A stretch of 64,000 nucleotides of DNA, from contig PKTM01000002.1 of assembly GCA_002869145.1 (NCBI GenBank), positions 1 through 64,000 on the forward strand, in the 5' to 3' direction. Both the position numbers and the translations under genes were made by a program. The notes under the pieces are model-generated. The model made no database searches, was not told the origin of the DNA, and was given only the letters and a program-made list of their open reading frames with translations. The stretch is from Denitrovibrio sp. (lineage in GTDB: Bacteria; Chrysiogenota; Deferribacteres; Deferribacterales; Geovibrionaceae). This document shows, piece after piece, positions 8,936 to 17,669 of this stretch; position 1 is the first letter of the stretch; each line of letters begins with the position of its first letter.

Positions 8936-9810
8936 AAATCTATCTCCGGTTATTACTGACAGTCATTGTGTCGGTGTGTTTTGTAAATATCGCCTCAGCG
9001 AAGGAGCTTAAAAAGCTATCAGCAAGTGCTGTTGAGATGAATAAAGATATGGCTGTGCTTTATTTCGACAGCAATCGCCGTCTTGACCTAAGCATCATGG
9101 CGGAGTTTATCCAGTACTGCTCTGAGCATGCTGATGTCGTTTGTATCTGTGCTGAAAGCTCAGATGCAAAAGAAGCCGATATTATGGAATCTTTTAAAGG
9201 TACAGGTGATGAAAAATATCTTTACAAAGGTGTATCTGATAAACCGTTGCCGAGAATGGAGTTCTTAAAAGATTCTGAATTGGTGGGCACTATAGAGAAA
9301 GGCGGCAGCTTTGCAATTTTGACTGATGCTTATCTTAGTTTTCTGGCTGGAGAGATAGATAAAGCGAATCTGATGACTAAGATAGATGAGGCTGAAAGCG
9401 CAGAAGAATTTAAAAAAATTGTACCAAGAATGAGATTTGTGCACATGCTTGCGAAAAAGGGTCAAATTGATTCCGCTATCAAAGAGTTGGATAAGATGTC
9501 AGCATATAATCTTGATAATAAAGGTATACTGATGCTTGGTGAAGCGTATTTACGTTTTAAAGCGCCAGAAAAAGCTGCGGCTATCCTGAGCAAATGCGAT
9601 GATATTGATTGTACATTTTATAAGGGTGTGGCAGAGTATTTAGCAGGAAATATGGATGCTGCTCTTAATACACTTCAAGGATTGAGAGGCATTTACAGCG
9701 ATGTTAATAAGCTTAATTATTTCTTGAAAAAAACATATGAAGCAAAAGGGGATATGAAACATGCGGATGAAATTCGCCTGCCTGAAAACTATAACATTAA
9801 TTCTGACTAG
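8932..9810 (+). CDS. Exported thioredoxin-like/TPR protein of the cytochrome operon
   Basis: A 292-residue protein with a signal peptide (LLLTVIVSVCFVNIASA). Residues ~35-125 look like a thioredoxin-fold domain without CXXC (AVLYFDSNRRLDLS, then EFIQYCSEHADVVCICAE). The C-terminal half is helical, with TPR-like units (GQIDSAIKELDKM; LGEAYLRFKAPEKAAAIL; GNMDAALNTLQGL). The N-terminal domain resembles the small protein at 15924-16373. It contains no heme motif. ATGA overlap with the 28-heme gene and a 50-base overlap with the next gene couple their translation. An assembly or scaffolding role for the periplasmic cytochromes is plausible but unproven. Confidence 0.75.
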   Translation: MKIYLRLLLTVIVSVCFVNIASAKELKKLSASAVEMNKDMAVLYFDSNRRLDLSIMAEFIQYCSEHADVVCICAESSDAKEADIMESFKGTGDEKYLYKGVSDKPLPRMEFLKDSELVGTIEKGGSFAILTDAYLSFLAGEIDKANLMTKIDEAESAEEFKKIVPRMRFVHMLAKKGQIDSAIKELDKMSAYNLDNKGILMLGEAYLRFKAPEKAAAILSKCDDIDCTFYKGVAEYLAGNMDAALNTLQGLRGIYSDVNKLNYFLKKTYEAKGDMKHADEIRLPENYNINSD

Positions 9811-10741
9811 TTTCTTATTTGCATCAATTGCTTATGCTGATATGCAGGTGCTTTTTCCAACTAGTAACGATGTAAAGGCTGTCAGTGATATTCATGTTAT
9901 TTGTATTTCAAAAGATGAGTCGCCTGCTGTTATAAGCATAAACGGCGTGGACACAGAGAAAAAGCTAATATGTACTGACCCTGAAAAAAAAGAGGGCGAA
10001 CATTATATGCTTATGTCCATTCTGAAACTGCATGATGGAGAAAACAATATCACCATCACTCAGGGCGGAGTGCAGGAAACATTTAAAATAACAAAGGTAG
10101 AATCTCCTGTAGGGATAGTGGATTGGACAGATAATCTAAGCAATTTCCATTCGGGCGAAAGGAATGAGCTTTGTAAAAGCTGCCATAAATTCGAGAATCT
10201 TGCAGATTGTGTGAACTGTCACAGAGATAAGTTTGCAGGGGAGTGGGTACACAAGCCTGTAAAAGAGGCTAAGTGTTTTGCATGCCATGAAAAAGATAAA
10301 AATTTTATACCCCAGGAACCTTTTGCTGTAACCTGTTTGAACTGTCATGAGAACACAAACAAGGCGATGCAAAATGCAGCTTACACACACGGCCCTGTTG
10401 CTGCTGGTTTTTGTACCATATGCCACTCTCCGCATAAAGCCACAGAGCAGACACATTTAAGACGCCCTTCCAATGATCTTTGTGCTGACTGTCACGTTTC
10501 TGCTGAGCAGGGGTTCAATTTCCACTCAAGAAGCTATATACAGTTTCACCCAGTTGATAAAGTATATGTAGAAAAGCTGGGGAAAGAGCTGGAGTGCAGC
10601 GATTGTCATAACCCGCATTATGCTGACAATGCTATGTTTATAAAAACAGAGGACGAAGAAGCACTTTGCGTTTTGTGTCATGAAAAGGGCGAGACGGGGA
10701 AGCTTTTAAAGGCACTTTCTGAAAAATTTAACTCTAACTAG
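9761..10741 (+). CDS. Periplasmic octaheme c-type cytochrome (doubled CXXCH type)
   Basis: A 326-residue protein with a signal peptide (LILTSFLFASIAYA). A heme-free N-terminal domain of ~100 residues follows and looks beta-rich (AVSDIHVICISKDESPAVIS; DGENNITITQGG). Eight CxxCH motifs follow: CKSCH, CVNCH, CFACH, CLNCH, CTICH, CADCH, CSDCH and CVLCH. The heme part has the doubled-CXXCH pattern with SPHK/NPHY spacers, as in the 28-heme neighbour. It overlaps the preceding gene by 50 bases and precedes the surface lipoprotein gene by 15 bp. A likely role is electron relay at the periplasmic face of the outer membrane. Confidence 0.85.
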   Translation: MRMKFACLKTITLILTSFLFASIAYADMQVLFPTSNDVKAVSDIHVICISKDESPAVISINGVDTEKKLICTDPEKKEGEHYMLMSILKLHDGENNITITQGGVQETFKITKVESPVGIVDWTDNLSNFHSGERNELCKSCHKFENLADCVNCHRDKFAGEWVHKPVKEAKCFACHEKDKNFIPQEPFAVTCLNCHENTNKAMQNAAYTHGPVAAGFCTICHSPHKATEQTHLRRPSNDLCADCHVSAEQGFNFHSRSYIQFHPVDKVYVEKLGKELECSDCHNPHYADNAMFIKTEDEEALCVLCHEKGETGKLLKALSEKFNSN

Positions 10742-10756
10742 ATATCAGGGGAGAAT

Positions 10757-12958
10757 ATGAAGATATTAAAGTTTATTTTTATTGCCGCTTGTTTTTTCTC
10801 ATTGAGTGCATGCGTTGGCGGGGGTTCAGCTAAACCATCAGTAAGTGATGATACTAGTGTAGTGAACGAATTTACTGTTCCTCAAAGCGGAACAATAACA
10901 TATACAGGAACCGGCGATTTCGAAGGGTTCAGCATCTCCGTATCTGATGCTGCACTTGCCGGCAGAACCATCTATATAGAAAAAGTTGAACCGGATTATA
11001 ATATTGATGGTTATAAATCTTTATCAGATATATACGCAGTCAGACTTAAAGACTCAGCTAGGGATGCTTCCTCATCTGCACTTTACACTGCCAACGTTAC
11101 CTTGCCTTACAGCTCTTCTATTTTGAATGGAGAGGGCGGAAACAGCGGTGATGTTTTTTTATGCTCAGAATCCTCAGGATCAGCAACAAAGTATACAACA
11201 ACTCCTGGCTCTGGAGCATACATTTCAGCTCAGGCAGTTTTTCCGGGCAGATTTTTTGCAGGCTACCTTGACTCAAGTATTTCTAATGATTCGAATGGAC
11301 TCATTCTTTTAAAAGGTATTAGCTATAAAGAAGCAAAGAATAGCGGTAATCTCTTGCAGGATCCAGCCGGAGTATTTCACCCTGACGTAGTCAGAGGGAC
11401 ACAATTTGTTCAGCCTGGTGAAAGAGTTTTGTTAGGAGTAAATGAAGAAGCTTTTGCAGATGAAGTGCTTACTTCTTCTTGGCAACTTACAAGTATTCCA
11501 ACAGGTTCCGCTGCTGAACTTACAATTACAGGTGATGATGCTTTTTTAACACCTGACATTACAGGTGTTTTTGAAGTGACGCTTGATATTACGGGGATTA
11601 ATGGATTTGTCGGTGAGCAAAGAATGAAAATTTTTGCAAAGCCTTATTTGGACAGCTTTGGTACCGGAGAGCCTTTATGTTACACTGGGTGTCATAGCGG
11701 TGGAATTACTGATTCTGTACTGGATGACTATGGCAGACCTTTATTCAGAGATATAGCAACGCCATGGCGGAATTCTGCTCACGCTGGAGCTTTCACCTCT
11801 GTTGCTGCTGAAACTGATTCCACATGCTTTAAGTGCCATACAACAGGCTTTCTTTTTGCAGATAGGAATTCAGATGGTGCTGACGAATACTCCTATGCAA
11901 AAGGTTATGATGATTCCATAAGCGACTGGGCTGCACCGAATGGTGGTGAAAGCCATCTTAGAGGAGTAGCGTGCGAAGCATGCCACGGGCCTGGCTCAAG
12001 TGTATCAGCAAACGACGGTTTTATTGCATCTCACTACAAAAATACTCCGATAACTTCTTATGCCTGCCTTACATGCCATGACAACAGCGATGTGACATTC
12101 GCAGGACATACTTTTGAATACTCTACAAGTCATGATAATGCCCATACTCTTGCAGGCGGCAATGTTGCAAAAAATGCTTCATGTTTTAAGTGCCATACCG
12201 GTCAGGGAGCACTCTCCAAAATATATGATGCCGATGTGACTCCAGCAAATACTGATACAGTGAGTGGTGTTGGCTGCGTGGTGTGCCATGACCCACATGA
12301 CGAAGACGGCAACTATGCTTCGCTCAGAGTGACCGGAAACTATAATATATCACTCTCAACAGGGGTACATACTGTTGATGCAGGCAAAGGACTTGTCTGT
12401 TATAACTGCCATAATACTGATTCTAATCCTGATTCACCTCTTCCCGCTGTCGGCACGATTCCTCATAACGCTCAGGCAGAGTTATATCAGGGGGTTGGAG
12501 GTTACTCTTACGGAGAGCTTTCGAAACCTGCAAAATCTATACACACTTTTTTCCCACTTTCCTGTAACGACTGCCATCTAAAAAAAGACACAGGTGTTAC
12601 TCATAATTTACAGATGAGTGATGACTCTGATTCTAGAATAGCTGTTTGCACTGATTCCTGCCATAGTGTTGCCGCACCTACATTTGAAAATGGTCATTAT
12701 GAATATCAAGGCAGGCTGGCTGAACTGCGGTCACTTATTCAGAGCCTGAAAGAGACTATAAATGCGAAAGCAGGTCTCGCCTTAACAACGACTATAAAAG
12801 CATCTTACACATCTGATGTGGACGGGCTGGCTGAAGCACTGAACAGAGCGGCATATAACTATAACTTTATAAAAGCGGACAGAAGCAATGGTTTGCATAA
12901 CCCTACTTATGCCCGCAATTTGATAGAACTGTCCCTTGCTGACCTCGGGAACTATTGA
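10757..12958 (+). CDS. Outer-membrane multiheme lipoprotein, nine heme motifs
   Basis: A 733-residue protein with a lipoprotein signal (FSLSAC-VGGG, lipidated Cys 19). Residues ~30-300 form a beta-rich, heme-free region resembling Ig-like or carbohydrate-binding folds. Nine heme motifs follow: seven CxxCH plus two CX3CH (CYTGCH and CTDSCH). A helical C-terminus (GLHNPTYARNLIEL) resembles the end of the cytochrome at 2-1735. Its size, lipid anchor and place directly before a porin gene match the surface-exposed terminal cytochrome of porin-cytochrome conduits, the role OmcB-type proteins play in Geobacter. I infer it is the exit cytochrome facing the outside. The ribosome site is GGGGAG before ATG 10757. 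Confidence 0.85.
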   Translation: MKILKFIFIAACFFSLSACVGGGSAKPSVSDDTSVVNEFTVPQSGTITYTGTGDFEGFSISVSDAALAGRTIYIEKVEPDYNIDGYKSLSDIYAVRLKDSARDASSSALYTANVTLPYSSSILNGEGGNSGDVFLCSESSGSATKYTTTPGSGAYISAQAVFPGRFFAGYLDSSISNDSNGLILLKGISYKEAKNSGNLLQDPAGVFHPDVVRGTQFVQPGERVLLGVNEEAFADEVLTSSWQLTSIPTGSAAELTITGDDAFLTPDITGVFEVTLDITGINGFVGEQRMKIFAKPYLDSFGTGEPLCYTGCHSGGITDSVLDDYGRPLFRDIATPWRNSAHAGAFTSVAAETDSTCFKCHTTGFLFADRNSDGADEYSYAKGYDDSISDWAAPNGGESHLRGVACEACHGPGSSVSANDGFIASHYKNTPITSYACLTCHDNSDVTFAGHTFEYSTSHDNAHTLAGGNVAKNASCFKCHTGQGALSKIYDADVTPANTDTVSGVGCVVCHDPHDEDGNYASLRVTGNYNISLSTGVHTVDAGKGLVCYNCHNTDSNPDSPLPAVGTIPHNAQAELYQGVGGYSYGELSKPAKSIHTFFPLSCNDCHLKKDTGVTHNLQMSDDSDSRIAVCTDSCHSVAAPTFENGHYEYQGRLAELRSLIQSLKETINAKAGLALTTTIKASYTSDVDGLAEALNRAAYNYNFIKADRSNGLHNPTYARNLIELSLADLGNY

Positions 12959-12977
12959 GTTACAGGAGAATAGATAA

Positions 12978-14213
12978 GTGAAATTACTCAGACTCATTTT
13001 AATTTTAATCTTGTCATTAACGGCATACGCATCCGCATTTAATATTGACGGAAGTCTTGCTACATCATACGAAGTTTCAAAAAATGAAGGCGAGAGCTCC
13101 GAAGGCCTCTGGGAAAACTACCTGAGCATAGACAATGCTAAGCTGCTTGACCCTTACCTGGGGCTTACTTTCTACGGCAGATATTCTTACGACGAATCTA
13201 TTCAGGAAGATTATACTGATATTTATTCGGCTTATCTGGACTATAGCAGTTTCCAAAAAGCACTTGAGGTGCGAATCGGACGTTTTTCATATATTGCTAA
13301 CAGGTTCCTGACTCTAGACGGTGCTCAGGTTACTTTCAGAACAGATTTTATGCTGGGGGCTACCGCTTTTGCCGGAGTGCCTGAATATTACGATTCAGAC
13401 GGAAGACACATTAACGAATCTTTCCGTGATACCGGAGACAGGCTCTACGGCGCAAAGGTTTTTTTAAACGGTGTGAAAGACACAACCGGATTCATCAGCT
13501 ATTCAAAAGAGGAAGAGGATGATGTAACTTTTCAGGAGATGCTTGGTCTTGGAGCAGGCTATAGGTTTAATGTGTCTGATATTAGCTTACACGCAAACGG
13601 CAGTATGCAGTATGATATGGACTCCGGAGTTATATATAAAGGTGCTGCAAAACTGCATATGAAATACGGTAAGCTGAGAGTTAATACAGACTTTATCACG
13701 TATAACGTCAAAGATGGAAGTACATACGAAGATGAGCTGATAATCAGCAACTTCTCTTCCGGGAAGCAGGATAAATATGCACTATACGTCCAATATGATG
13801 TTACTAAGAACATAGCACCTTACTGGAGCGCTGTTTATTCCAGAATGGAGATGGGCAGCGGTTTAATATCCAAAGGTGAGATATATAAACTAGGTTCTGA
13901 ATTTAACTATTTTAAAGAATTCGGCATCATTTCCGGTCTAGAGGGCTACATTTACAGCAGTGACATATCTAATGCAAAGGGCGGCAGTTTTGACATTGAC
14001 TGGAGTGTTACCAGAGCTTTCAGAATGAATTTTGAAAGCGAAATGCTGAGAGTTGAGCAGTCTTTTGAAGAAAAGACAATATACTCTTTGTATTTAAGAG
14101 CGGAATACGACCTTTTAAAAGATTTTACCATAAGTGTTTATGCTGAAAATAATCAGGAGACGAGATATCTTCCAGAAAACAGGTACGGTCTCAAAGCTGT
14201 GTACAGCTTCTAA
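12978..14213 (+). CDS. Outer-membrane beta-barrel (porin) of a porin-cytochrome conduit
   Basis: A 411-residue protein with a signal peptide (LILILSLTAYASAFN), no cysteines, alternating hydrophobic/polar beta strands (KALEVRIGRFSYIANRF) and a C-terminal Phe (AVYSF) recognised by the BAM machinery. It sits between multiheme lipoprotein genes, so it is the best candidate for the barrel that lets cytochromes contact each other across the outer membrane, as MtrB, PioB and OmbB do. At ~390 mature residues it is nearer OmbB-type barrels than MtrB (~700). It starts at GTG 12978 with AGGAGAA at 12964-12970. Sequence similarity to a named porin family cannot be judged by eye. Confidence 0.84.
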   Translation: MKLLRLILILILSLTAYASAFNIDGSLATSYEVSKNEGESSEGLWENYLSIDNAKLLDPYLGLTFYGRYSYDESIQEDYTDIYSAYLDYSSFQKALEVRIGRFSYIANRFLTLDGAQVTFRTDFMLGATAFAGVPEYYDSDGRHINESFRDTGDRLYGAKVFLNGVKDTTGFISYSKEEEDDVTFQEMLGLGAGYRFNVSDISLHANGSMQYDMDSGVIYKGAAKLHMKYGKLRVNTDFITYNVKDGSTYEDELIISNFSSGKQDKYALYVQYDVTKNIAPYWSAVYSRMEMGSGLISKGEIYKLGSEFNYFKEFGIISGLEGYIYSSDISNAKGGSFDIDWSVTRAFRMNFESEMLRVEQSFEEKTIYSLYLRAEYDLLKDFTISVYAENNQETRYLPENRYGLKAVYSF

Positions 14214-14236
14214 AAAAGAAAATAACGAGGATATTG

Positions 14237-14806
14237 ATGTATAGAAAATTAGCACTGATTTTACTGTTAGCTTTTATTGCAACTCTGATAGGGTGTACAA
14301 AGTTTTACTATCAATCCCCCTATGCCAAGTTTAAGCACGAACAGCATGTAGACATTCTTTTTCAGCAGCAGAAAGACTGTTTTTACTGCCATAAACTGCC
14401 TGACATAGAAACTATTGTTAAGCAGGGCGGAGAGATTAAAATGACCTCAGAGCTGAAGATTGACGGTAAGTGCCACACATGCCACAAAGATCAGGCTACT
14501 AAAGTTGCCAAAGCTCCACATAGCTGTGACTCATGCCACGAGAACATGAAAATTATGAAGCCGGATGACCACTCAAACAACTGGACAGAGCTTCATGCAG
14601 CGCCGGCGGCAGCAGACAGCAAAGACTGTGAAAGCTGTCATAAGGAGTGGTATTGCGAAAGCTGTCACACCAACACAGTCTCCACGGAAGCTCTCAGACA
14701 TTCCAGATCTTTTAAGCTTACACACTCTACAGAGGCTTATATTGATCCAGGTTCATGTGATTCTTGTCATCAGATATCATACTGCATGAGCTGTCATGAC
14801 AAATAA
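14237..14806 (+). CDS. Heptaheme lipoprotein cytochrome, putative periplasmic side of the outer-membrane conduit
   Basis: A 189-residue protein with a lipobox (TLIGC, Cys 20) and seven CxxCH motifs: CFYCH, CHTCH, CDSCH, CESCH, CESCH, CDSCH and CMSCH. It is small, compact and heme-dense, like the periplasm-facing cytochromes (MtrA/OmaB role) that plug a conduit barrel. It follows the porin gene by 23 bp. ATG 14237 is preferred over TTG 14234 because the ACGAGG ribosome site ends at 14230. The assignment to the inner rather than outer face of the barrel is an inference from size and position. Confidence 0.85.
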   Translation: MYRKLALILLLAFIATLIGCTKFYYQSPYAKFKHEQHVDILFQQQKDCFYCHKLPDIETIVKQGGEIKMTSELKIDGKCHTCHKDQATKVAKAPHSCDSCHENMKIMKPDDHSNNWTELHAAPAAADSKDCESCHKEWYCESCHTNTVSTEALRHSRSFKLTHSTEAYIDPGSCDSCHQISYCMSCHDK

Positions 14807-14826
14807 CACTAAGGTGGTAAGGTTTT

Positions 14827-15867
14827 ATGAATAAAAGAGTAAATATATGTCTTATATCTGTTTTGATTATCACAGCTGTTTTTCTGGCTGCTTGTGGTTC
14901 AAATTCTGGTGATGCCAGTTCGCCATTGAGAGAATCTAAAGCGTCTGCTCCGCAGCTTCTGGAGCCGGAAAACCATGCAGGCGGTATAGGCTGGCAAAAA
15001 ACTAACTGCATATCCTGTCACCCTGATGCTCAGCTGGAAGACATTCACGAATACAGCTCTATGCTTTCTGCCAGTTTTGCAAAGATCAGTTCCACAGAAA
15101 CAGGTGCATGCCTTTACTGTCATGGCTCAAATGGTATTGAGAATATTACAGCAGAGACTTATGACTGTATGCTTTGCCACGAAAACAGAGAAATTGTTCC
15201 ATGGTATGAGCTTTTTTCCCACAAAAATAAACACGATTTTAACGGTAATGACAAAATGGACAGCAGCGACTGTGTAACATGTCACGCCTTTTCAGATATG
15301 AACGGTAAGATAGATGCAGCTATAGATTTCTCAAAATCAGGCTCCCCTTATGCAACAACGACAGATTTCTGTCTGAATTGTCATGATGGTAACGGTGCAT
15401 TCGGCATAATGCCTTCAGCACTGGATTTTGAAAAGGACAGTACAAACATCTACAGCACTTTCATGGGCACAGGTGAAACAACCGATACCCAGAAGCTGAC
15501 TGCTGACATCCATGGTGTGAAAGACGGATACGGACAGAGCTTCGGTGAGTTCAGAGGAAGCTATACAAACAGCATGACAGTGCCTTGTCTGGCCTGCCAC
15601 TTGGCTCACTCATCAGATAACCCTTACCTTATAACAGAATCCGGTAAAACCGCTGAGCTCACAGATGCTGATGCTATGGCGGCATCTGTTTCTGTCACAG
15701 AGAACAACTATACACAGCTGTGTGCTGTTTGCCACAAAAGTGATGATGGTGCGCTAACAGAAAATGGCCTGCTTGAAGTTGTTCATAACAGCACCTTCTC
15801 ATCTAATTGTTCGGATTGCCATTACCACGGTTCAGGGTTTGGCACAGATAATTCTAATCTTTACTAA
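14827..15867 (+). CDS. Octaheme lipoprotein cytochrome
   Basis: A 346-residue protein with a lipobox (FLAAC-GSNSG) and eight CxxCH motifs: CISCH, CLYCH, CMLCH, CVTCH, CLNCH, CLACH, CAVCH and CSDCH. Ser after the lipid-bearing Cys is compatible with outer-membrane sorting. It is the last gene of the plus-strand block and is followed by a terminator. It may be a second surface cytochrome or an alternative partner of the porin. A Ser/Thr/Asp-rich segment between hemes 5 and 6 suggests a flexible exposed loop. Confidence 0.85.
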   Translation: MNKRVNICLISVLIITAVFLAACGSNSGDASSPLRESKASAPQLLEPENHAGGIGWQKTNCISCHPDAQLEDIHEYSSMLSASFAKISSTETGACLYCHGSNGIENITAETYDCMLCHENREIVPWYELFSHKNKHDFNGNDKMDSSDCVTCHAFSDMNGKIDAAIDFSKSGSPYATTTDFCLNCHDGNGAFGIMPSALDFEKDSTNIYSTFMGTGETTDTQKLTADIHGVKDGYGQSFGEFRGSYTNSMTVPCLACHLAHSSDNPYLITESGKTAELTDADAMAASVSVTENNYTQLCAVCHKSDDGALTENGLLEVVHNSTFSSNCSDCHYHGSGFGTDNSNLY

Positions 15868-15870
15868 CAC

Positions 15871-15902
15871 AAAAAAGGGAAGCATAAGCTTCCCTTTTTT
15901 TA
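15871..15902. terminator. Bidirectional terminator between convergent cytochrome operons
   Basis: GGGAAGC/GCTTCCC stem (15877-15883 with 15888-15894), loop ATAA, with an A-run before and a T-run after. It can end the plus-strand conduit operon and the minus-strand operon that stops at 15924. Confidence 0.88.
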
Positions 15903-15923
15903 TACATTTAAAAGTGGTTAAAA

Positions 15924-16373
15924 TCACTGCTTTTTGAGATTGTTTATAACCTCACGCATCTTATGCTTGTACTGACCTTCATAGCCCACTGCATCAATTA
16001 TCTTATTGTCCTTGTTTAGGATTATTGTTACAGGGATAGTTATTAGACCCCAAGTCTCAGTGTAACCGTTTTTATCCACAGCGGAGACAACATCAGTATC
16101 ATCGTGAAAATCACCATTTCTGTCTACTGCAAAACAGGCAACTTTCTCTTCAGTGCAGAACTCACTGTAAACTTCGTACTGCTTTTTGCTGAGTCGTTTG
16201 TCACTGCTCCAGACTATCAGCATCTTAAGAGCAGAGTTGTCCTTAAGCGCTGAGCCGTTCTTAGTTGAGAATTTCTGCAAATCTATCAGCGCACCCTTTT
16301 CCAAACCTCTCATAGGGAAAGCATAGCTGGATACAGCTATCAGAAAAGAGAAAATAATTACTAATGTTTTCAT
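15924..16373 (-). CDS. Exported thioredoxin-like protein lacking the CXXC active site
   Basis: A 149-residue protein with a signal peptide (IIFSFLIAVSSYA). A thioredoxin-fold pattern follows: strand KMLIVWS, helix, and a cis-Pro-type segment (LITIPVTIILNKDNKIIDA). Where redox-active members have WCxxC it reads WSSDKR, so it is unlikely to be a thiol oxidoreductase. It lies 11 bp downstream of the 13-heme cytochrome gene with its own ribosome site (AAGGCGG). The same SDKRL/SNRRL segment and following EFC..V.C helix occur in the protein at 8932-9810. A chaperone-like role for multiheme cytochromes is a guess from this pairing. Confidence 0.75.
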   Translation of the reverse strand: MKTLVIIFSFLIAVSSYAFPMRGLEKGALIDLQKFSTKNGSALKDNSALKMLIVWSSDKRLSKKQYEVYSEFCTEEKVACFAVDRNGDFHDDTDVVSAVDKNGYTETWGLITIPVTIILNKDNKIIDAVGYEGQYKHKMREVINNLKKQ

Positions 16374-16384
16374 AATAAACCGCC

Positions 16385-17536
16385 TTATTTACTGTAGTCT
16401 ATGGGGTTTTCTCTATCGTACGTCTTTGGTTTATGACAGCCAACTACGCAGCTTCCGCCGTTTTCTGTTTTTGTATAGTTAATAGGCAATTGCCATCCTC
16501 CAGTACCAAAAGGCACTTTAGCTCTTATGTGTAGAGGCTGTGACGATGCATGTACCTCGTGACATGACTTACAGCTTCTGCCTTTGCCCTCAAGCCTTAC
16601 ATGAAAGTAATGCAGATTTTCTTTTCCATTTCTGAAGCCTGTTCCGTCGTCAGTAGTAGAATTCTGAATGTTTTCAACGTTATGGCACTCAAAACAGAGC
16701 TGATACATCCCTTCCTCATAGTCGTTGTAGAATGTTTCAGGGAAGTACTCGTAAAGCATGAAAGGATTTTCTGAGCCATGGACATTATGACATGCCGAAC
16801 AGCCGTCGTATTCAACAGGGGCGTGTTTATACTCTTTAGAGTTTATCATGTCACCCAGGTCGGAATGGCAGTCGAAACAGTGATCCTTTAGGTCTGAGGT
16901 TAGGAACATGTCGTAGTCAGAGTTGTGCGGGTCATGACACTGCGTACAGTCCTCCAGCACCGGATCATGCTTGAATTTTACATTCATAGATCCTTTCTTT
17001 TCCGTGTGGCAGTCCAGACATAGTTTCTCCTTCGGCTGTTTTAACTGGTACGGATTGCCAGAGGCGTGTGGTGAGTGGCATACGGTGCACTCTCCCACAG
17101 CAAGTGGTCCGTGTATATATTCTTTTACCATTTTATCATTTTCGTGGCAGTAGAAGCAGAGTTCTGCCTCGGTAGCTTCCGGCATCATAAATTCGTTATC
17201 ACTGCCGTGCGGGTTGTGGCAGGTTGTGCAGTCTCCTTCTCCGACAGGAGAGTGAACTACAGGCATATCCTCCACTGGGTCGTGACACATAAGGCAAAGA
17301 TTTTCATCTTCGCCAACAGGAAATTCGAAAGGTTTATTAGCTTCAGGGTCTTCTTCGTGTTTAGCGATGTCAGCGTCGTCTATCATGTGACAGTCCATGC
17401 AGCCACCTTCTTTGACCGGTGAGTGCATCTTTTTCAAATCAGTAATGTCAGTATGGCAGTCTGCATAGTTACAGCTTTCTGCGTAAGCAAAGACAGTTGT
17501 CATTAAAATAAAAATAGTTAACAAATACTTTAACAT
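16385..17536 (-). CDS. Periplasmic cytochrome with 13 heme motifs
   Basis: A 383-residue protein with a signal peptide (LLTIFILMTTVFAYA). It has eleven CxxCH motifs plus CX4CH at the N-terminus (CNYADCH) and CX3CH at the C-terminus (CVVGCH). The middle consists of doubled-CXXCH units (CTTCHNPHGS, CTVCHSPHAS, CTQCHDPHNS, CSACHNVHGS), each followed by a second motif. No lipobox or membrane helix is seen, so it should be periplasmic. Compared with the Lys-rich 28-heme protein it is rich in Asp and Glu, so the two could dock electrostatically. It is first in a two-gene minus-strand operon convergent with the conduit operon and has its own promoter-like sequence. Confidence 0.88.
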   Translation of the reverse strand: MLKYLLTIFILMTTVFAYAESCNYADCHTDITDLKKMHSPVKEGGCMDCHMIDDADIAKHEEDPEANKPFEFPVGEDENLCLMCHDPVEDMPVVHSPVGEGDCTTCHNPHGSDNEFMMPEATEAELCFYCHENDKMVKEYIHGPLAVGECTVCHSPHASGNPYQLKQPKEKLCLDCHTEKKGSMNVKFKHDPVLEDCTQCHDPHNSDYDMFLTSDLKDHCFDCHSDLGDMINSKEYKHAPVEYDGCSACHNVHGSENPFMLYEYFPETFYNDYEEGMYQLCFECHNVENIQNSTTDDGTGFRNGKENLHYFHVRLEGKGRSCKSCHEVHASSQPLHIRAKVPFGTGGWQLPINYTKTENGGSCVVGCHKPKTYDRENPIDYSK

Positions 17537-17566
17537 TGGTCTGCTCCAATTTTTTTTATTAGTGAA

Positions 17567-17595
17567 ATAATACTATAAAACCAAATGTAAATCAA
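17567..17595 (-). promoter_or_regulatory. Predicted promoter of the 13-heme cytochrome operon
   Basis: On the minus strand TTGATT (17595-17590) and TATTAT (17572-17567) are separated by 17 nt. GGAG with a 7-nt spacing precedes the ATG at 17536. Prediction from consensus only. Confidence 0.45.
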
Positions 17596-17637
17596 TGCTG
17601 ATAAGGAGTTTTACAGTTTAATCGAATATATAAATAA

Positions 17638-17665
17638 ATAAGGCGGCCTTTAACAGCCGCCTTTG
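17638..17665 (-). terminator. Rho-independent terminator of the decarboxylase gene
   Basis: GGCGGC (17642-17647) pairs with GCCGCC (17656-17661); on the minus strand the hairpin is followed by TTATTTATTTAT. It lies directly behind the stop of the gene at 17670. Confidence 0.75.
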
Positions 17666-17669
17666 ATTG

